Counted from the first letter of the stretch, positions 7,313 through 15,847 are shown. The stretch is 16,516 nucleotides of DNA from Flavobacterium sp. (GCA_030152225.1 JASLHL010000008.1:1-16516); one strand, 5' to 3'. Made by a program: numbers and translations. The notes: generated by a model from the letters alone, not told the origin.

Positions 7313-9721
7313 ATGATAAAAAATTGGCTAAAAATATATTGGAGAAACCTCAGTAAAAACAAGGTGTATTTTGCACTAACCCTTTTGGGGTTGGCCTTGG
7401 GTATATGGGGTGTTCTACTGTCGTATTTGTACTACAAAGAAGAAGTGCAATACGATCAGTGGAACCCATCTAAGGATGAGGTCTTTCTAGTGAATACCAA
7501 TTTAAATGATGGAGGTATTTGGACTGCTGCTCCTTATGCTATAGGACCGCGATTAAAGGATCTCGGTGTGGAGGACTATATGTATCTCCCCTATTATCAC
7601 GCCGGTTATGTTGAGGTAGATGGGGAAAAGCGGTTTTTTACCAAGGGACTACTGATTCAATCCAACTTTTTTGAGTTCTTTCCTTTTGAAATGATCCAGG
7701 GCGATAAGACCATCCAAGACCCCACGAGTATTTTTGTTTTAGATACCTATGCTCAAGCATTAATTGGCCCAGATCCCATAGGAAAAAGAGTGCGTTATCA
7801 AGGGGAATGGTTTGTTGTGAAAGGCGTGTATTCATTTACAGGAAATCCAAGCTCAATCGCACCAACTATTCTCTTTTCGGGAATGGAAAAAGAAGTTAAG
7901 GCGAATTCGGATAATTGGGGCGATTATGTTTCAACCTTATACATCAAGCCAACGCATCCCAATAAACTCGATCGCTTGGCCAAAGAGATGAAACAATTGC
8001 TGTACGATCATGTGTATGTGCGTTTAGCCAAAGAAAAAGGTCAAACGACTGCCGCCTATTTAGAAGAGAGTGGCGACTTTATGAAGAGTTATGACTTTTT
8101 TTCTCTATCAGAACAACATACATTAACGAATGCGGATGCAAATGGAACGTTGGAGGCATCTGTTAATATGCCGCGTTTTTATATTCTAGTAGGGCTAGCT
8201 CTTGCTATTTTACTGCTAGCCGTTGTGAATTATGTAAATTTGCTGTTGGTACAAACCTTAAAAAGACACAGAGAATTTGCCGTTCGGCTAATCGCAGGAA
8301 GTTCCTATGTGAAAATTTTTGGACAATTACTCTTTGAATGTTTGCTGACCTTAGTTACCGCAAGTATACTCAGTTGCGTTTTGGTCGAGCTTTCTCTGCC
8401 TTCAATTCGCGTTTTTTTAGATTCAAGAGTACCCTTTTCGCTCCTTGATCATTGGGCTTATTTTCTATTGTTTTTGATCGGAATAGCGCTACTTGCCTCA
8501 GGAATATCGTATGGAGTTATTCGTCGATTTACGCTTTTTAGGTTGCTTAAAGGCCAACTTTCTCATGGAAGTTCTTCTTTTGGAATTCGACAGGGCATGA
8601 TGATTTTTCAATTTGTCATCGCTAGTTTTTTTATCTTAGGAACAGGGGTAGTCTACCAACAAGTTCACTATATGTTAGATAAAGAATTAGGATTGAGTAA
8701 GGAAGAAATTCTAATTCTTCCATTTGTACCGACAAATTCAGCGGTCAATACATTTCAGTTGTACGAAACCTATAAAAAGGAACTACAAGGTATTCCAGGG
8801 GTACAACAAGTAGGAGGGGCGGCTTTTCGCCTAGGAGAAGGAGGATATAATTCAACGTCTTTATCCTATCAAGGAGTTTCGATACAAGTAGCCAATGTGG
8901 CCATGGACGTAGAATATTTAGACCTGTTACGCATTAAAATAGCTGCTGGTAGAGGCTTTGTTAAAGAGTTGGCTTCGGATACTATTTCCAATGTATTGGT
9001 CAATAAAAAATTTGAAGAGAAAGTAGGCGATGAACACCTGCTCGATAAGCAAGTGATTTGGAATGGTATGCCTTTTACTGTCGTGGGTATTGTAGATAAT
9101 TACCATGCAAAAGGACTAACTCAGGATTATTTGCCCATGGTCTATTTTAGAAGTGAAACGATTCCGTGGTTGTTTGAACAAGTACAAGAACTTTACGTGC
9201 GTTTTGACCCCACTAAAATCGATCAAGTATTAGCCGAATCCGAAAAGGTCTATGGTCAATTGAAATTTTCCGTTTATCCTTTTTCGTACGAGTTTTTAAG
9301 TCAGCGCTTTGATAAAAAAATGAAAAAGAATATACAAGAGCGCGATAGCTTATTGACATTAAGCATCATCGTTGTTTTTATTGCGTTGTTTGGGCTATAC
9401 AGTTTGGTTTCCTTTAATCTGGCGAATCAGTATAAAGAAATTGCCATTCGCAAAGTCTTGGGCGCTTCAAACACAGTACAAATGCAACATTTAGCAAAGC
9501 AATATGTACTACAGGTGGTTCTTGGATTTGGTCTAGCCATTTACCCAAGCTATTATTTTATGAATACTTGGCTTAGTGCCTACGCCTTTCGCATTGAAAT
9601 TAGTTGGGTCAACTTTGTTGTTGCCTTTCTCTTTTTGCTGCTTGTGACCGTTTTGATTGTCTGGTTCAAAGTACGACAAGCGGTTCAACTTAATGTGTTA
9701 CAACAGATTAAATACGATTAA
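7313..9721 (+). CDS. FtsX/MacB-like ABC transporter permease, paralog 4 (diverged N-terminal coupling helix)
   Basis: This 802-residue permease keeps the shared plan (TM1 about 18-40, YDQWN at 47-51, FFEFFPF at 119-125, eight helices in total). Two features set it apart. The LFGxGVNPxG element of periplasmic core 1 is shortened to ALIGPDPIG. The first coupling motif, starting at residue 318, reads RHREFAVRLIAGS, so the RK and LGG positions of the consensus are lost. The second motif, QYKEIAIRKVLGA from 706, is intact. The protein may therefore engage its ATPase mainly through the C-terminal half, which is inference. A 23-bp gap with an A/G-rich stretch (AGAAAGCAAGAAA) precedes the start, in contrast to the 2-bp gaps upstream. 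The tail is QIKYD. The reading frame is intact throughout, so this is not a pseudogene. Confidence 0.92.
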   Translation: MIKNWLKIYWRNLSKNKVYFALTLLGLALGIWGVLLSYLYYKEEVQYDQWNPSKDEVFLVNTNLNDGGIWTAAPYAIGPRLKDLGVEDYMYLPYYHAGYVEVDGEKRFFTKGLLIQSNFFEFFPFEMIQGDKTIQDPTSIFVLDTYAQALIGPDPIGKRVRYQGEWFVVKGVYSFTGNPSSIAPTILFSGMEKEVKANSDNWGDYVSTLYIKPTHPNKLDRLAKEMKQLLYDHVYVRLAKEKGQTTAAYLEESGDFMKSYDFFSLSEQHTLTNADANGTLEASVNMPRFYILVGLALAILLLAVVNYVNLLLVQTLKRHREFAVRLIAGSSYVKIFGQLLFECLLTLVTASILSCVLVELSLPSIRVFLDSRVPFSLLDHWAYFLLFLIGIALLASGISYGVIRRFTLFRLLKGQLSHGSSSFGIRQGMMIFQFVIASFFILGTGVVYQQVHYMLDKELGLSKEEILILPFVPTNSAVNTFQLYETYKKELQGIPGVQQVGGAAFRLGEGGYNSTSLSYQGVSIQVANVAMDVEYLDLLRIKIAAGRGFVKELASDTISNVLVNKKFEEKVGDEHLLDKQVIWNGMPFTVVGIVDNYHAKGLTQDYLPMVYFRSETIPWLFEQVQELYVRFDPTKIDQVLAESEKVYGQLKFSVYPFSYEFLSQRFDKKMKKNIQERDSLLTLSIIVVFIALFGLYSLVSFNLANQYKEIAIRKVLGASNTVQMQHLAKQYVLQVVLGFGLAIYPSYYFMNTWLSAYAFRIEISWVNFVVAFLFLLLVTVLIVWFKVRQAVQLNVLQQIKYD

Positions 9722-9748
9722 ATTATAAAATACTAAACAAAATAAAAG

Positions 9749-10558
9749 ATGAAAAAATTAGCCTTTATCTTCCTGCTAATGGGAGGTGCCGTATGGGCAC
9801 AAAAACAAGAAAAAAGACAAGTAAGCGATTTCGCTGAAGTGCAAGTGTCACAAGCCATTCGTTTAGACTTTACCGCTGGAGAAACCAAAGCCGTTGAGGT
9901 AGAAGTAGCAGATGAAAAAGACATGCAATACGTCAAAACAGAAGTAAAGAATGGCGTGTTACACGTGTATATTGAAATGCCTAAAGGACTATTTAATTAT
10001 AAAATGGGACAGGTACAGGTAAAAGTGAGCAATCCAACCTTAACAGGTGCCTATGTTTCTTCCTCTGCTGCATTTAATCTGAACAGCAAAGTAAAAGCAA
10101 AGCAATTCAACATTACGACGAGTAGTTCAGGCAAATTTACAGGCGCACTGATTCAAGCAGATAATTTATCCCTTGCAACTAGTTCGTCTTCTAAATTAGA
10201 AGGGAAATTCGAAGTGGCAAATGGGACAACTATCGATGCAAGTTCTTCTTCCAAGATCGATATCGATTTAAAAGCCAATAAAGTAGAAATCTCAGTGAGC
10301 AGTTCAGCTCGAGTGGAGGTCGATGGATCGGCAAAAGAGGTAAGTGCAAAAGCATCAAGTTCAGGAAAAATTGACGGCAAAGACTTGGCAATTAAAACCT
10401 TAGATGGAAAGGCGAGTTCTTCAGGAACAATGAGTTTCACAGTATCCGATGAGGTGAGAGGAAAAGCGAGTTCTTCAGGTAAGATTAGCGTCTATGGATC
10501 AGCGAATTTAATAGACGTTGCGAAGTCATCTGGTGGTAGAATTGAAAAAGTAAATTAA
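9749..10558 (+). CDS. Secreted DUF2807 (head-GIN domain) protein with serine-rich periodic repeats
   Basis: This 269-residue protein has a clear signal peptide (MKKLAFIFLLMGGAVWA, cleavage likely after residue 17) and no lipobox cysteine, so it should be a soluble periplasmic or exported protein. Residues 26-100 resemble the start of DUF2807, a family common in Bacteroidota and described as a putative adhesin or head-GIN domain of unknown function. From residue 104 on, short serine clusters recur at 104, 125, 145, 165, 184, 203, 223, 241 and 260. The spacing is 18 to 21 residues, usually followed by a small or basic residue, as expected for successive rungs of a right-handed beta-solenoid. 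It sits between two permease genes with gaps of 27 and 10 bp, so it is probably co-expressed with them. A role as a periplasmic or surface partner of the transporter is inference; the family's biochemical role is not established. Confidence 0.88.
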   Translation: MKKLAFIFLLMGGAVWAQKQEKRQVSDFAEVQVSQAIRLDFTAGETKAVEVEVADEKDMQYVKTEVKNGVLHVYIEMPKGLFNYKMGQVQVKVSNPTLTGAYVSSSAAFNLNSKVKAKQFNITTSSSGKFTGALIQADNLSLATSSSSKLEGKFEVANGTTIDASSSSKIDIDLKANKVEISVSSSARVEVDGSAKEVSAKASSSGKIDGKDLAIKTLDGKASSSGTMSFTVSDEVRGKASSSGKISVYGSANLIDVAKSSGGRIEKVN

Positions 10559-10568
10559 TAGGATATCC

Positions 10569-12992
10569 ATGGTTTTTAATTGGTTAAAATTATATCTCCG
10601 ATATTTTAAAAAGAATATCGGATTCTCCTTGCTCAATATTTTGGGGTTAGCTATTGGAATGGCGGCTCTACTTATTGTGCTATTCTATTGGAAAAACGAG
10701 CATAGTTTTGACCAATGGAATCCCTATAAAAACAAAATTTACGAAGTAGAAGGCACCGCAGATTCGTATTTTAGAAGCTGGTTTCCTGCGCCTATTGCCA
10801 GTCAATTGGACCAAGCTTCTTCCCTTGTGGAAGCCTATAACTTTGGCTATACCTCTTTTAGTGTGATGAGTGTTGTCGCAGAGGGTAAAGCAGATTTTTT
10901 ATATCAAATTCACGAGCGCCAAGCGAATTTCTTTGAGTTTTTCCCTTTCACAACGATATTTGGTAGTGCCGAAGAGTACAAACAAAATTACAAGGACGCT
11001 TTAGCCTTAGAAAAAAAAGAGGCTGCGCGATTGTTTGGTGAAGGGGTTGATCCTACAGGAAAACTCGTACAGCTAGACGATGGCAAAGTTTTAACCGTGC
11101 GATTTGTGTTTACAATACTGGGTAATAGTTCTATTGAATTTAAAGGGTTAACCTCGTATTTGACCGAATATCAAATCGCGAACAATCGCGATAATTGGGG
11201 AGACCACAATTATACCCTGTTGATTAAGTTGAAAGATGGTCTGGTTCTCAGTGAAGTGGAAGAACAATTACACGAGGTGTTCTATAAGGAGATCCTGCGT
11301 TTATATGCCAAAGAAGAAGGCGTGCCTGTAGCGGAGTTAAAAGAAAAGATGAAGCCCTATTTGTCCTTTAATTACAATGTATTGAGCGAGGTTTACCTCA
11401 ATCCCAAATCGACGGGATTAGGAGCAGGTCCTACGGCAAATAAAATTGTGAACATCATGTTGTTTTCTGCAATTTTACTTTTGGTACTAGCGTTGGTCAA
11501 TGCGATTAATCTCGCCTTGGTACAAAGCTTTAAACGCGCCAAGGAAATAGGGATTCGAAAGTCGATCGGCAGTACACGCCGTCAATTGATGAAGCAAATG
11601 ATGTTTGAAGCAAGCATCACAACAATCTTGTCCTTTGCACTCGCTCTTGTGATCACCGAAATAGGAATGCCCTACTTTAATATTCTCGTCGATCGAGCAC
11701 TAACCACCGATTTCGTATCCCTGTGGTCCGTGATGGGGATTCTCCTACTAGTGGTGTATCTACTCTTGGGAATCTTACCCAGCCTTTTTGTGGTTTCTTT
11801 TGATGCAATTAAAGTGCTAAAAGGCAATTTTGTACGCAGTCGATCCGGTATGCGCTTGCGCAATGTGTTGTTGATTTTTCAATTTGTGATTGCCTTTTTC
11901 TTTCTGTCTACGGCTCTTTTCATTCAACAACAAGTCAGCCATCTCTTACAAGAAGATTTGGGATTTAACGGTGATCAAGTGGTGAATATCCGCTTTAAAG
12001 TCAAAGATAGTAACCAGCGAAATGAGATCTATCAGCGCATAGAAGCTGATATTCAAAAAATAGAAGGAGTCAAAGCCGTTGTCAATCACTCCATGTTAAT
12101 GGGAATAGGGTACGGAAGTAGCTCAAACAATGCCATAGGCGAAGGTTCCGTTCAGAGTAAAAACGTCCCCGTAGGCTATGATTTCCTTAGGGTATTCGAT
12201 GGTCAATTGCTAGAGGGACGATTTTTTGACCGCGCTTTTGCCTCAGATAGTATCAATACGATTGTCGTGAATGAAACCTACAAGAGAACCTTTCATTTTT
12301 CGGATGGAATTCTCGGAAAAAAGATGAGGTGGAATGGACGCGATTTTGAAATTATTGGTGTTGTAAAAGACATGAAAATTGAGGGGTTTAATCAAGCAAT
12401 CCCTCCAGTGACCTATTTTATGCCTACTTCGGTTGATTGGTTTACAGGACTGGTGGAAACGATTTCCGTTAAAATTGATCCAACAAACGTCCAACAAACG
12501 ATGGATCAATTAGAGTCATTCTGGAGTAAACGCGTAGAGCAGACCTATCCCATGCACTATGAATTTGCCAATAAAGAGTTTGCGGTAAGCTATCAGAAAA
12601 CCCTGTATCAACGAACACTATTTTTGTGTTTAATGGGGGTATCGATGTTTATTGCCCTCTTTGGATTAATGGCTATTGTGTCCTTTAGTATCGAAAGCCG
12701 ATTAAAAGAAGTCGCTATACGCAAAGTGTTGGGAGCGAGTAGAAAAGAACTCATTGTCAATTTATCCGCCCGTTTCTTGGTGTACTGTATCCTGGGATTT
12801 GTTTTATCAATCTATCCTGTTTATTATCTGATGCAGTTGTGGTTAGAAGATTTTGTCTACCGCATAGACCTGTCCATTTGGCCCTTCTTGCTCGCTTTTG
12901 TCGGGTTAACTGTTTTTTCCATGCTGTTGGTTTTATGGAAATCCATCAAAGCAACGCGTATAACAACATTGAAATACATAAATTATGAATAA
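10569..12992 (+). CDS. FtsX/MacB-like ABC transporter permease, paralog 5
   Basis: This 807-residue permease has the same two-half layout: TM1 at about 18-41, FDQWN at 47-51, an FFEFFPF motif, then GEGVDPTG in periplasmic core 1. The first coupling motif is RAKEIGIRKSIGS from residue 323 and the second is RLKEVAIRKVLGA from 711. An ASDSI motif precedes the VVNETY strand of periplasmic core 2. The TM7 signature is YPVYYLMQLWL, less like the FPSYYLLN form of paralogs 1 and 2, and the tail is KYINYE. It is the only complete permease downstream of the DUF2807 gene. It overlaps the TolC-family gene by 8 bp, which suggests translational coupling. No ATPase motif is present. It is clearly homologous to the other four but separated from them by its neighbour gene and by sequence, suggesting an older split. 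Confidence 0.93.
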   Translation: MVFNWLKLYLRYFKKNIGFSLLNILGLAIGMAALLIVLFYWKNEHSFDQWNPYKNKIYEVEGTADSYFRSWFPAPIASQLDQASSLVEAYNFGYTSFSVMSVVAEGKADFLYQIHERQANFFEFFPFTTIFGSAEEYKQNYKDALALEKKEAARLFGEGVDPTGKLVQLDDGKVLTVRFVFTILGNSSIEFKGLTSYLTEYQIANNRDNWGDHNYTLLIKLKDGLVLSEVEEQLHEVFYKEILRLYAKEEGVPVAELKEKMKPYLSFNYNVLSEVYLNPKSTGLGAGPTANKIVNIMLFSAILLLVLALVNAINLALVQSFKRAKEIGIRKSIGSTRRQLMKQMMFEASITTILSFALALVITEIGMPYFNILVDRALTTDFVSLWSVMGILLLVVYLLLGILPSLFVVSFDAIKVLKGNFVRSRSGMRLRNVLLIFQFVIAFFFLSTALFIQQQVSHLLQEDLGFNGDQVVNIRFKVKDSNQRNEIYQRIEADIQKIEGVKAVVNHSMLMGIGYGSSSNNAIGEGSVQSKNVPVGYDFLRVFDGQLLEGRFFDRAFASDSINTIVVNETYKRTFHFSDGILGKKMRWNGRDFEIIGVVKDMKIEGFNQAIPPVTYFMPTSVDWFTGLVETISVKIDPTNVQQTMDQLESFWSKRVEQTYPMHYEFANKEFAVSYQKTLYQRTLFLCLMGVSMFIALFGLMAIVSFSIESRLKEVAIRKVLGASRKELIVNLSARFLVYCILGFVLSIYPVYYLMQLWLEDFVYRIDLSIWPFLLAFVGLTVFSMLLVLWKSIKATRITTLKYINYE

Positions 12993-14280
12993 GAAAATTT
13001 GGACGTTAATTGCTGTATGTTGTACGTCTTTCCTCTTTGCACAACAAAAGTGGACGCTAAGTGATTGTATGCGCTTAGGACAAGAAAATAGCTATGAGCT
13101 AATGATTGCACAGCTAGAAAAAAACGTAGTAGAAGCGCAACAGCGAAGTATGGGATCTTATTTCTTGCCCCAAGTAGGATTGAATGCTTCCCAGAGCTTC
13201 AATTATGGATCGGCCATTAACCCTACTACCAATGCGAGGGTCAGTTCGAATATTCAATCGCTAAATACGGCGGTAGATGCATCGTTGAGTCTATTGGATT
13301 GGTCGGATTATATGGATCGTCAGAGAAATAAATTAAATACGTCTTATGCGAGTTTACAGCAAGAAGAAGTGAAATATCACTACCAACAGCGCATCTTGGA
13401 TTTGTTCTTTCGAATCATTGGCACCCAAGAGTACTACGCCTTGCAAACGCTACAATTGGAAAACAGCCAGTTGAATATGGATCGCGTGATTAAGGAAGTA
13501 GATGCAGGAGCTAAACCCCAAAGCGATCAATATGACATTGAGTATATTTTTAATAACGAGCAAATTAGAATACAGGAAACGGTAAATGAATTGCAGAATC
13601 AAAAATTGCAGTTACTCCAGTTGTTAGATGTGAAAACGGTGGGAATTGCCGATTTTGAACTAGTGTTTGAAAGGGAATTTGTTGGATTTAATTCGGATTA
13701 TGAATTCAATCCCATCTTGGAAAAAGTACGGCAGTATCAGGCTATTTTAGACATGGAAAGAAAGGCTTTACAAGCAAAAAAATACCCTCGAATTACAGCC
13801 AATTATCAGTGGGGAACGTTCTATTCCAAACCCTTTAATACCAGTTTAGATTGGGATGTTGCGTCGTTCTCCAGGCAGTTTGGCGACAATAAAAGCCACT
13901 ATGTGGGTATAGGACTAAGTATTCCTCTTTTTCAAGCGGGAAGTGTAACGAGGCAGTTGCGCAAAAACAAGATAGAGAGCCAGCTAAATACGCTGAAAAT
14001 TCAGGATAAAGAGCGATTTGTACAAAAGGAAAATGATCAATTGGTACAAGAAATTGATCAGATAGAAACCCTCAATGAACGACTAAAAAACAGTATTGAA
14101 TTGGCGCAAAAATCGTTCCATACTACCCAAGTGAAATACGAAAACGGCAAGGCCGATATCTTCTCATTTAATGCGGCAAAAAACCAACTGCTCAATGCGG
14201 AATTTGCCCTAATACAGAACGAAATAAAACGCGTTTTTTTAGGTAAAAAAAGAGCGTTGAATTATGCAAATCACCTTTAA
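12985..14280 (+). CDS. TolC-family outer-membrane efflux protein
   Basis: This 431-residue protein has a signal peptide (MNKKIWTLIAVCCTSFLFA, about residues 1-19) followed by WTLSDCMRLGQENS, the typical opening of TolC/OEP family proteins. Long glutamine- and glutamate-rich amphipathic helices lie at about 95-220 and 310-420 and form the periplasmic coiled-coil barrel in this family. SLSIPLFQAGSVTRQ-like sequence around 308-325 marks the second beta-strand region. The length is normal for Bacteroidota members. TolC trimers provide the outer-membrane exit duct for tripartite pumps. The start codon lies inside the end of the permease gene, so the two are very probably translated together. This ties the permease array to export across the outer membrane rather than to import. 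The adaptor (HlyD-type) that normally joins permease and TolC is not in the window. Confidence 0.93.
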   Translation: MNKKIWTLIAVCCTSFLFAQQKWTLSDCMRLGQENSYELMIAQLEKNVVEAQQRSMGSYFLPQVGLNASQSFNYGSAINPTTNARVSSNIQSLNTAVDASLSLLDWSDYMDRQRNKLNTSYASLQQEEVKYHYQQRILDLFFRIIGTQEYYALQTLQLENSQLNMDRVIKEVDAGAKPQSDQYDIEYIFNNEQIRIQETVNELQNQKLQLLQLLDVKTVGIADFELVFEREFVGFNSDYEFNPILEKVRQYQAILDMERKALQAKKYPRITANYQWGTFYSKPFNTSLDWDVASFSRQFGDNKSHYVGIGLSIPLFQAGSVTRQLRKNKIESQLNTLKIQDKERFVQKENDQLVQEIDQIETLNERLKNSIELAQKSFHTTQVKYENGKADIFSFNAAKNQLLNAEFALIQNEIKRVFLGKKRALNYANHL

Positions 14281-14343
14281 TACCAAGTGCGCTAGGGAAT
14301 TGCATTTAGAATATATTAACACCATAATTTAAAATATAACTGC

Positions 14344-14351
14344 TATATTTG
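14344..14351 (+). promoter_or_regulatory. Candidate promoter -7 element upstream of mrp
   Basis: TATATTTG fits the Bacteroidota -7 consensus TAnnTTTG and lies 46 bp before the mrp start codon. I see no good TTG at the expected -33 distance, so the call rests on the -7 element and on its position in the only sizeable gap (117 bp) between the permease operon and mrp. The rest of the gap is AT-rich, and I see no convincing terminator in it. Confidence 0.45.
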
Positions 14352-14397
14352 CGTTAGTCAAGATTTATAGTAAAATATTGAAAACTAATCGCATATA

Positions 14398-15528
14398 ATG
14401 AAATTAGATAGAAAAGACATTCTGAAGGCATTAGAGACTATTTCTATTGCCGGAGAAGGGAAAAATATGGTTGAAAGTGGGGCAGTTAACAACGTCATGA
14501 CCTTTGGAGATGAGGTTGTTGTTGATTTAGTTTTGTCAACACCTGCGTTACATATCAAAAAAAGAGCCGAAGTAGATGTGATGAAAGTGATTCACGAACA
14601 AGTTTACGAAAAGGCAAAAGTAAAAGTAAATATAAAAGTTGAAGCCCCTGAAAAACCAGAGATAAAAGGAAAAGCAATTCCAGGTATTAAAAATATCGTT
14701 GCCATTTCTTCTGGAAAAGGAGGCGTTGGAAAATCTACAGTTACAGCCAATATCGCAGCTAGTTTAGCCAATATGGGCTTCAGCGTTGGGGTGTTAGATG
14801 CTGATATTTACGGACCGTCCATGCCTATCATGTTTGACGTAGAAAACGCAAAGCCAATTTCAGTTGAAGTGGATGGGCGTTCAAAAATGAAACCCATTTC
14901 TTCTTATGGGGTTGAATTATTGTCTATCGGGTTTTTCACTAAAGCAGATCAAGCGATCATTTGGAGAGGACCGATGGCATCCAAAGCATTAAATCAAATG
15001 ATTTTTGATGCAGATTGGGGTGAATTAGACTTCTTATTATTGGATTTACCTCCAGGAACTGGAGATATTCACTTATCAATTATGCAATCATTGCCCGTAA
15101 CGGGGGCAGTAGTGGTATCAACTCCACAAGCCGTTGCACTGGCAGATGCGAAAAAAGGAGTGTCGATGTTTATGTCTGACAGCATCAATGTACCCGTGTT
15201 GGGAATTGTTGAAAACATGGCGTATTTCACACCAGAAGAATTGCCAAACAACAAATATTACATCTTTGGAGAAAATGGAGCGAAGAACTTAGCGGAAGAC
15301 CTACAAGTGCCTTTCCTAGGTGAAGTGCCTATTGTACAAAGTATTAGAGAAGCAGGAGATTTCGGTCGTCCAGCAGCTTTACAAAAAGACACCATCGTAG
15401 CCAATGTATTTGAAGAAATTACAAGAAACGTAGTTGAACAAGTTGTATTGCGCAACGATTCATTGCCACCAACAGAGGCAATTAAAATTACCACTATGGC
15501 TGGATGTTCCGCTGTAGGAAAAAAATAA
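14398..15528 (+). CDS. mrp: Mrp/ApbC/NBP35-family Fe-S cluster carrier ATPase
   Basis: This 376-residue cytosolic protein has an N-terminal MIP18/DUF59-like domain (about 1-85) and a P-loop ATPase domain (about 97-350). The deviant Walker A motif, with its signature lysine, is GKGGVGKST at 106-114. DADIYGPS follows at 134-141, and [10 protein letters not shown] at 214-223 is the Walker B-like segment typical of Mrp. Family members carry and transfer Fe-S clusters in an ATP-dependent way. Most bacterial Mrp proteins have a CxxC after ENMxYF. Here the segment after ENMAYF (272-277) reads [11 protein letters not shown] and contains no cysteine. The only cysteine in the protein is C370, in the AGCSAVGKK tail. 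I recall this CxxC-less form from other Bacteroidota. The gene lies 22 bp before a NifU-domain gene, which supports an Fe-S role. Confidence 0.93.
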   Translation: MKLDRKDILKALETISIAGEGKNMVESGAVNNVMTFGDEVVVDLVLSTPALHIKKRAEVDVMKVIHEQVYEKAKVKVNIKVEAPEKPEIKGKAIPGIKNIVAISSGKGGVGKSTVTANIAASLANMGFSVGVLDADIYGPSMPIMFDVENAKPISVEVDGRSKMKPISSYGVELLSIGFFTKADQAIIWRGPMASKALNQMIFDADWGELDFLLLDLPPGTGDIHLSIMQSLPVTGAVVVSTPQAVALADAKKGVSMFMSDSINVPVLGIVENMAYFTPEELPNNKYYIFGENGAKNLAEDLQVPFLGEVPIVQSIREAGDFGRPAALQKDTIVANVFEEITRNVVEQVVLRNDSLPPTEAIKITTMAGCSAVGKK

Positions 15529-15550
15529 AACCATTTTAGATACTAAATAT

Positions 15551-15790
15551 ATGGCATCAGAAACTATCAGAGAAAACGTTATGAAGGCGTTAGACGAGAT
15601 TCGCCCGTTTTTGCAAACCGATGGAGGAGATATTACATTAATTGACATAGTTGATGACAAGCACGTGAAAGTTCGCTTAGAAGGTGCCTGTACAGCTTGC
15701 AGTGTGAATCAAATGACATTGAGTGCAGGGGTTGAAACTACAATTAAAAAATATGCACCCGAAATCGAGACGGTAGTTAATGTTGGATAA
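15551..15790 (+). CDS. NifU C-terminal-domain Fe-S scaffold protein
   Basis: This 79-residue protein consists of just the NifU C-terminal (Nfu) domain. It opens with a helix containing [13 protein letters not shown], which is diagnostic of the family, and carries the cluster-binding motif LEGACTAC with cysteines at 47 and 50. In many homologues a proline follows the second cysteine; here it is serine ([11 protein letters not shown]). Nfu proteins bind a 4Fe-4S cluster, usually between two subunits, and pass it to client enzymes. The gene follows mrp by 22 bp and is followed by a strong terminator, so the two probably form an operon. Because this Mrp lacks its own CxxC, the Nfu protein could supply the cluster-binding cysteines of the pair, which is inference. 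Confidence 0.93.
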   Translation: MASETIRENVMKALDEIRPFLQTDGGDITLIDIVDDKHVKVRLEGACTACSVNQMTLSAGVETTIKKYAPEIETVVNVG

Positions 15791-15797
15791 AAATAAC

Positions 15798-15847
15798 AAG
15801 TCAACTAACTGCTAAAGAGTAATTTATCTTTCAGTTAGTTGACTTTT
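15798..15847 (+). terminator. Intrinsic terminator after the NifU-domain gene
   Basis: A perfect 14-bp inverted repeat has arms at 15798-15811 (AAGTCAACTAACTG) and 15832-15845 (CAGTTAGTTGACTT). The 20-nt loop can itself pair further: AAAGA at 15814-15818 with TCTTT at 15827-15831. The right arm runs into a T tract at 15844-15847. It begins 8 bp after the stop codon of the NifU-domain gene and should end the mrp transcript. The stem is AT-rich and the T tract short, so efficiency is uncertain. Confidence 0.85.

Noticed and set aside
7313..9721. Paralog 4 as a decaying pseudogene because of its diverged first coupling motif
   Set aside because: The frame is intact over 802 codons, the length matches its paralogs, and the other signatures (YDQWN, FFEFFPF, IAIRKVLGA) are preserved.
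10153..10440. Minus-strand open frame opposite the DUF2807 gene
   Set aside because: The serine-rich repeats on the + strand create a long open antisense frame by composition. It has no upstream start signals and no known domain.
10080..10500. Regular short repeats that might suggest a CRISPR or DNA-level tandem array
   Set aside because: The periodicity is at protein level (serine clusters every 18-21 codons). The DNA repeats are short and imperfect, and there are no spacers.
14285..14307. Possible terminator hairpin after the TolC-family gene (AAGTGC pairing with GCATTT, 11-nt loop)
   Set aside because: The stem is only 6 bp with one G-T pair and no T tract follows, so it is too weak to call. 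How the long operon ends remains unclear.
14351..14392. Imperfect inverted repeat in the mrp leader (GCGTTAGT with ACTAATCGC)
   Set aside because: One bulged base, a 25-nt loop and an AT-rich context make it unconvincing as a regulatory structure.
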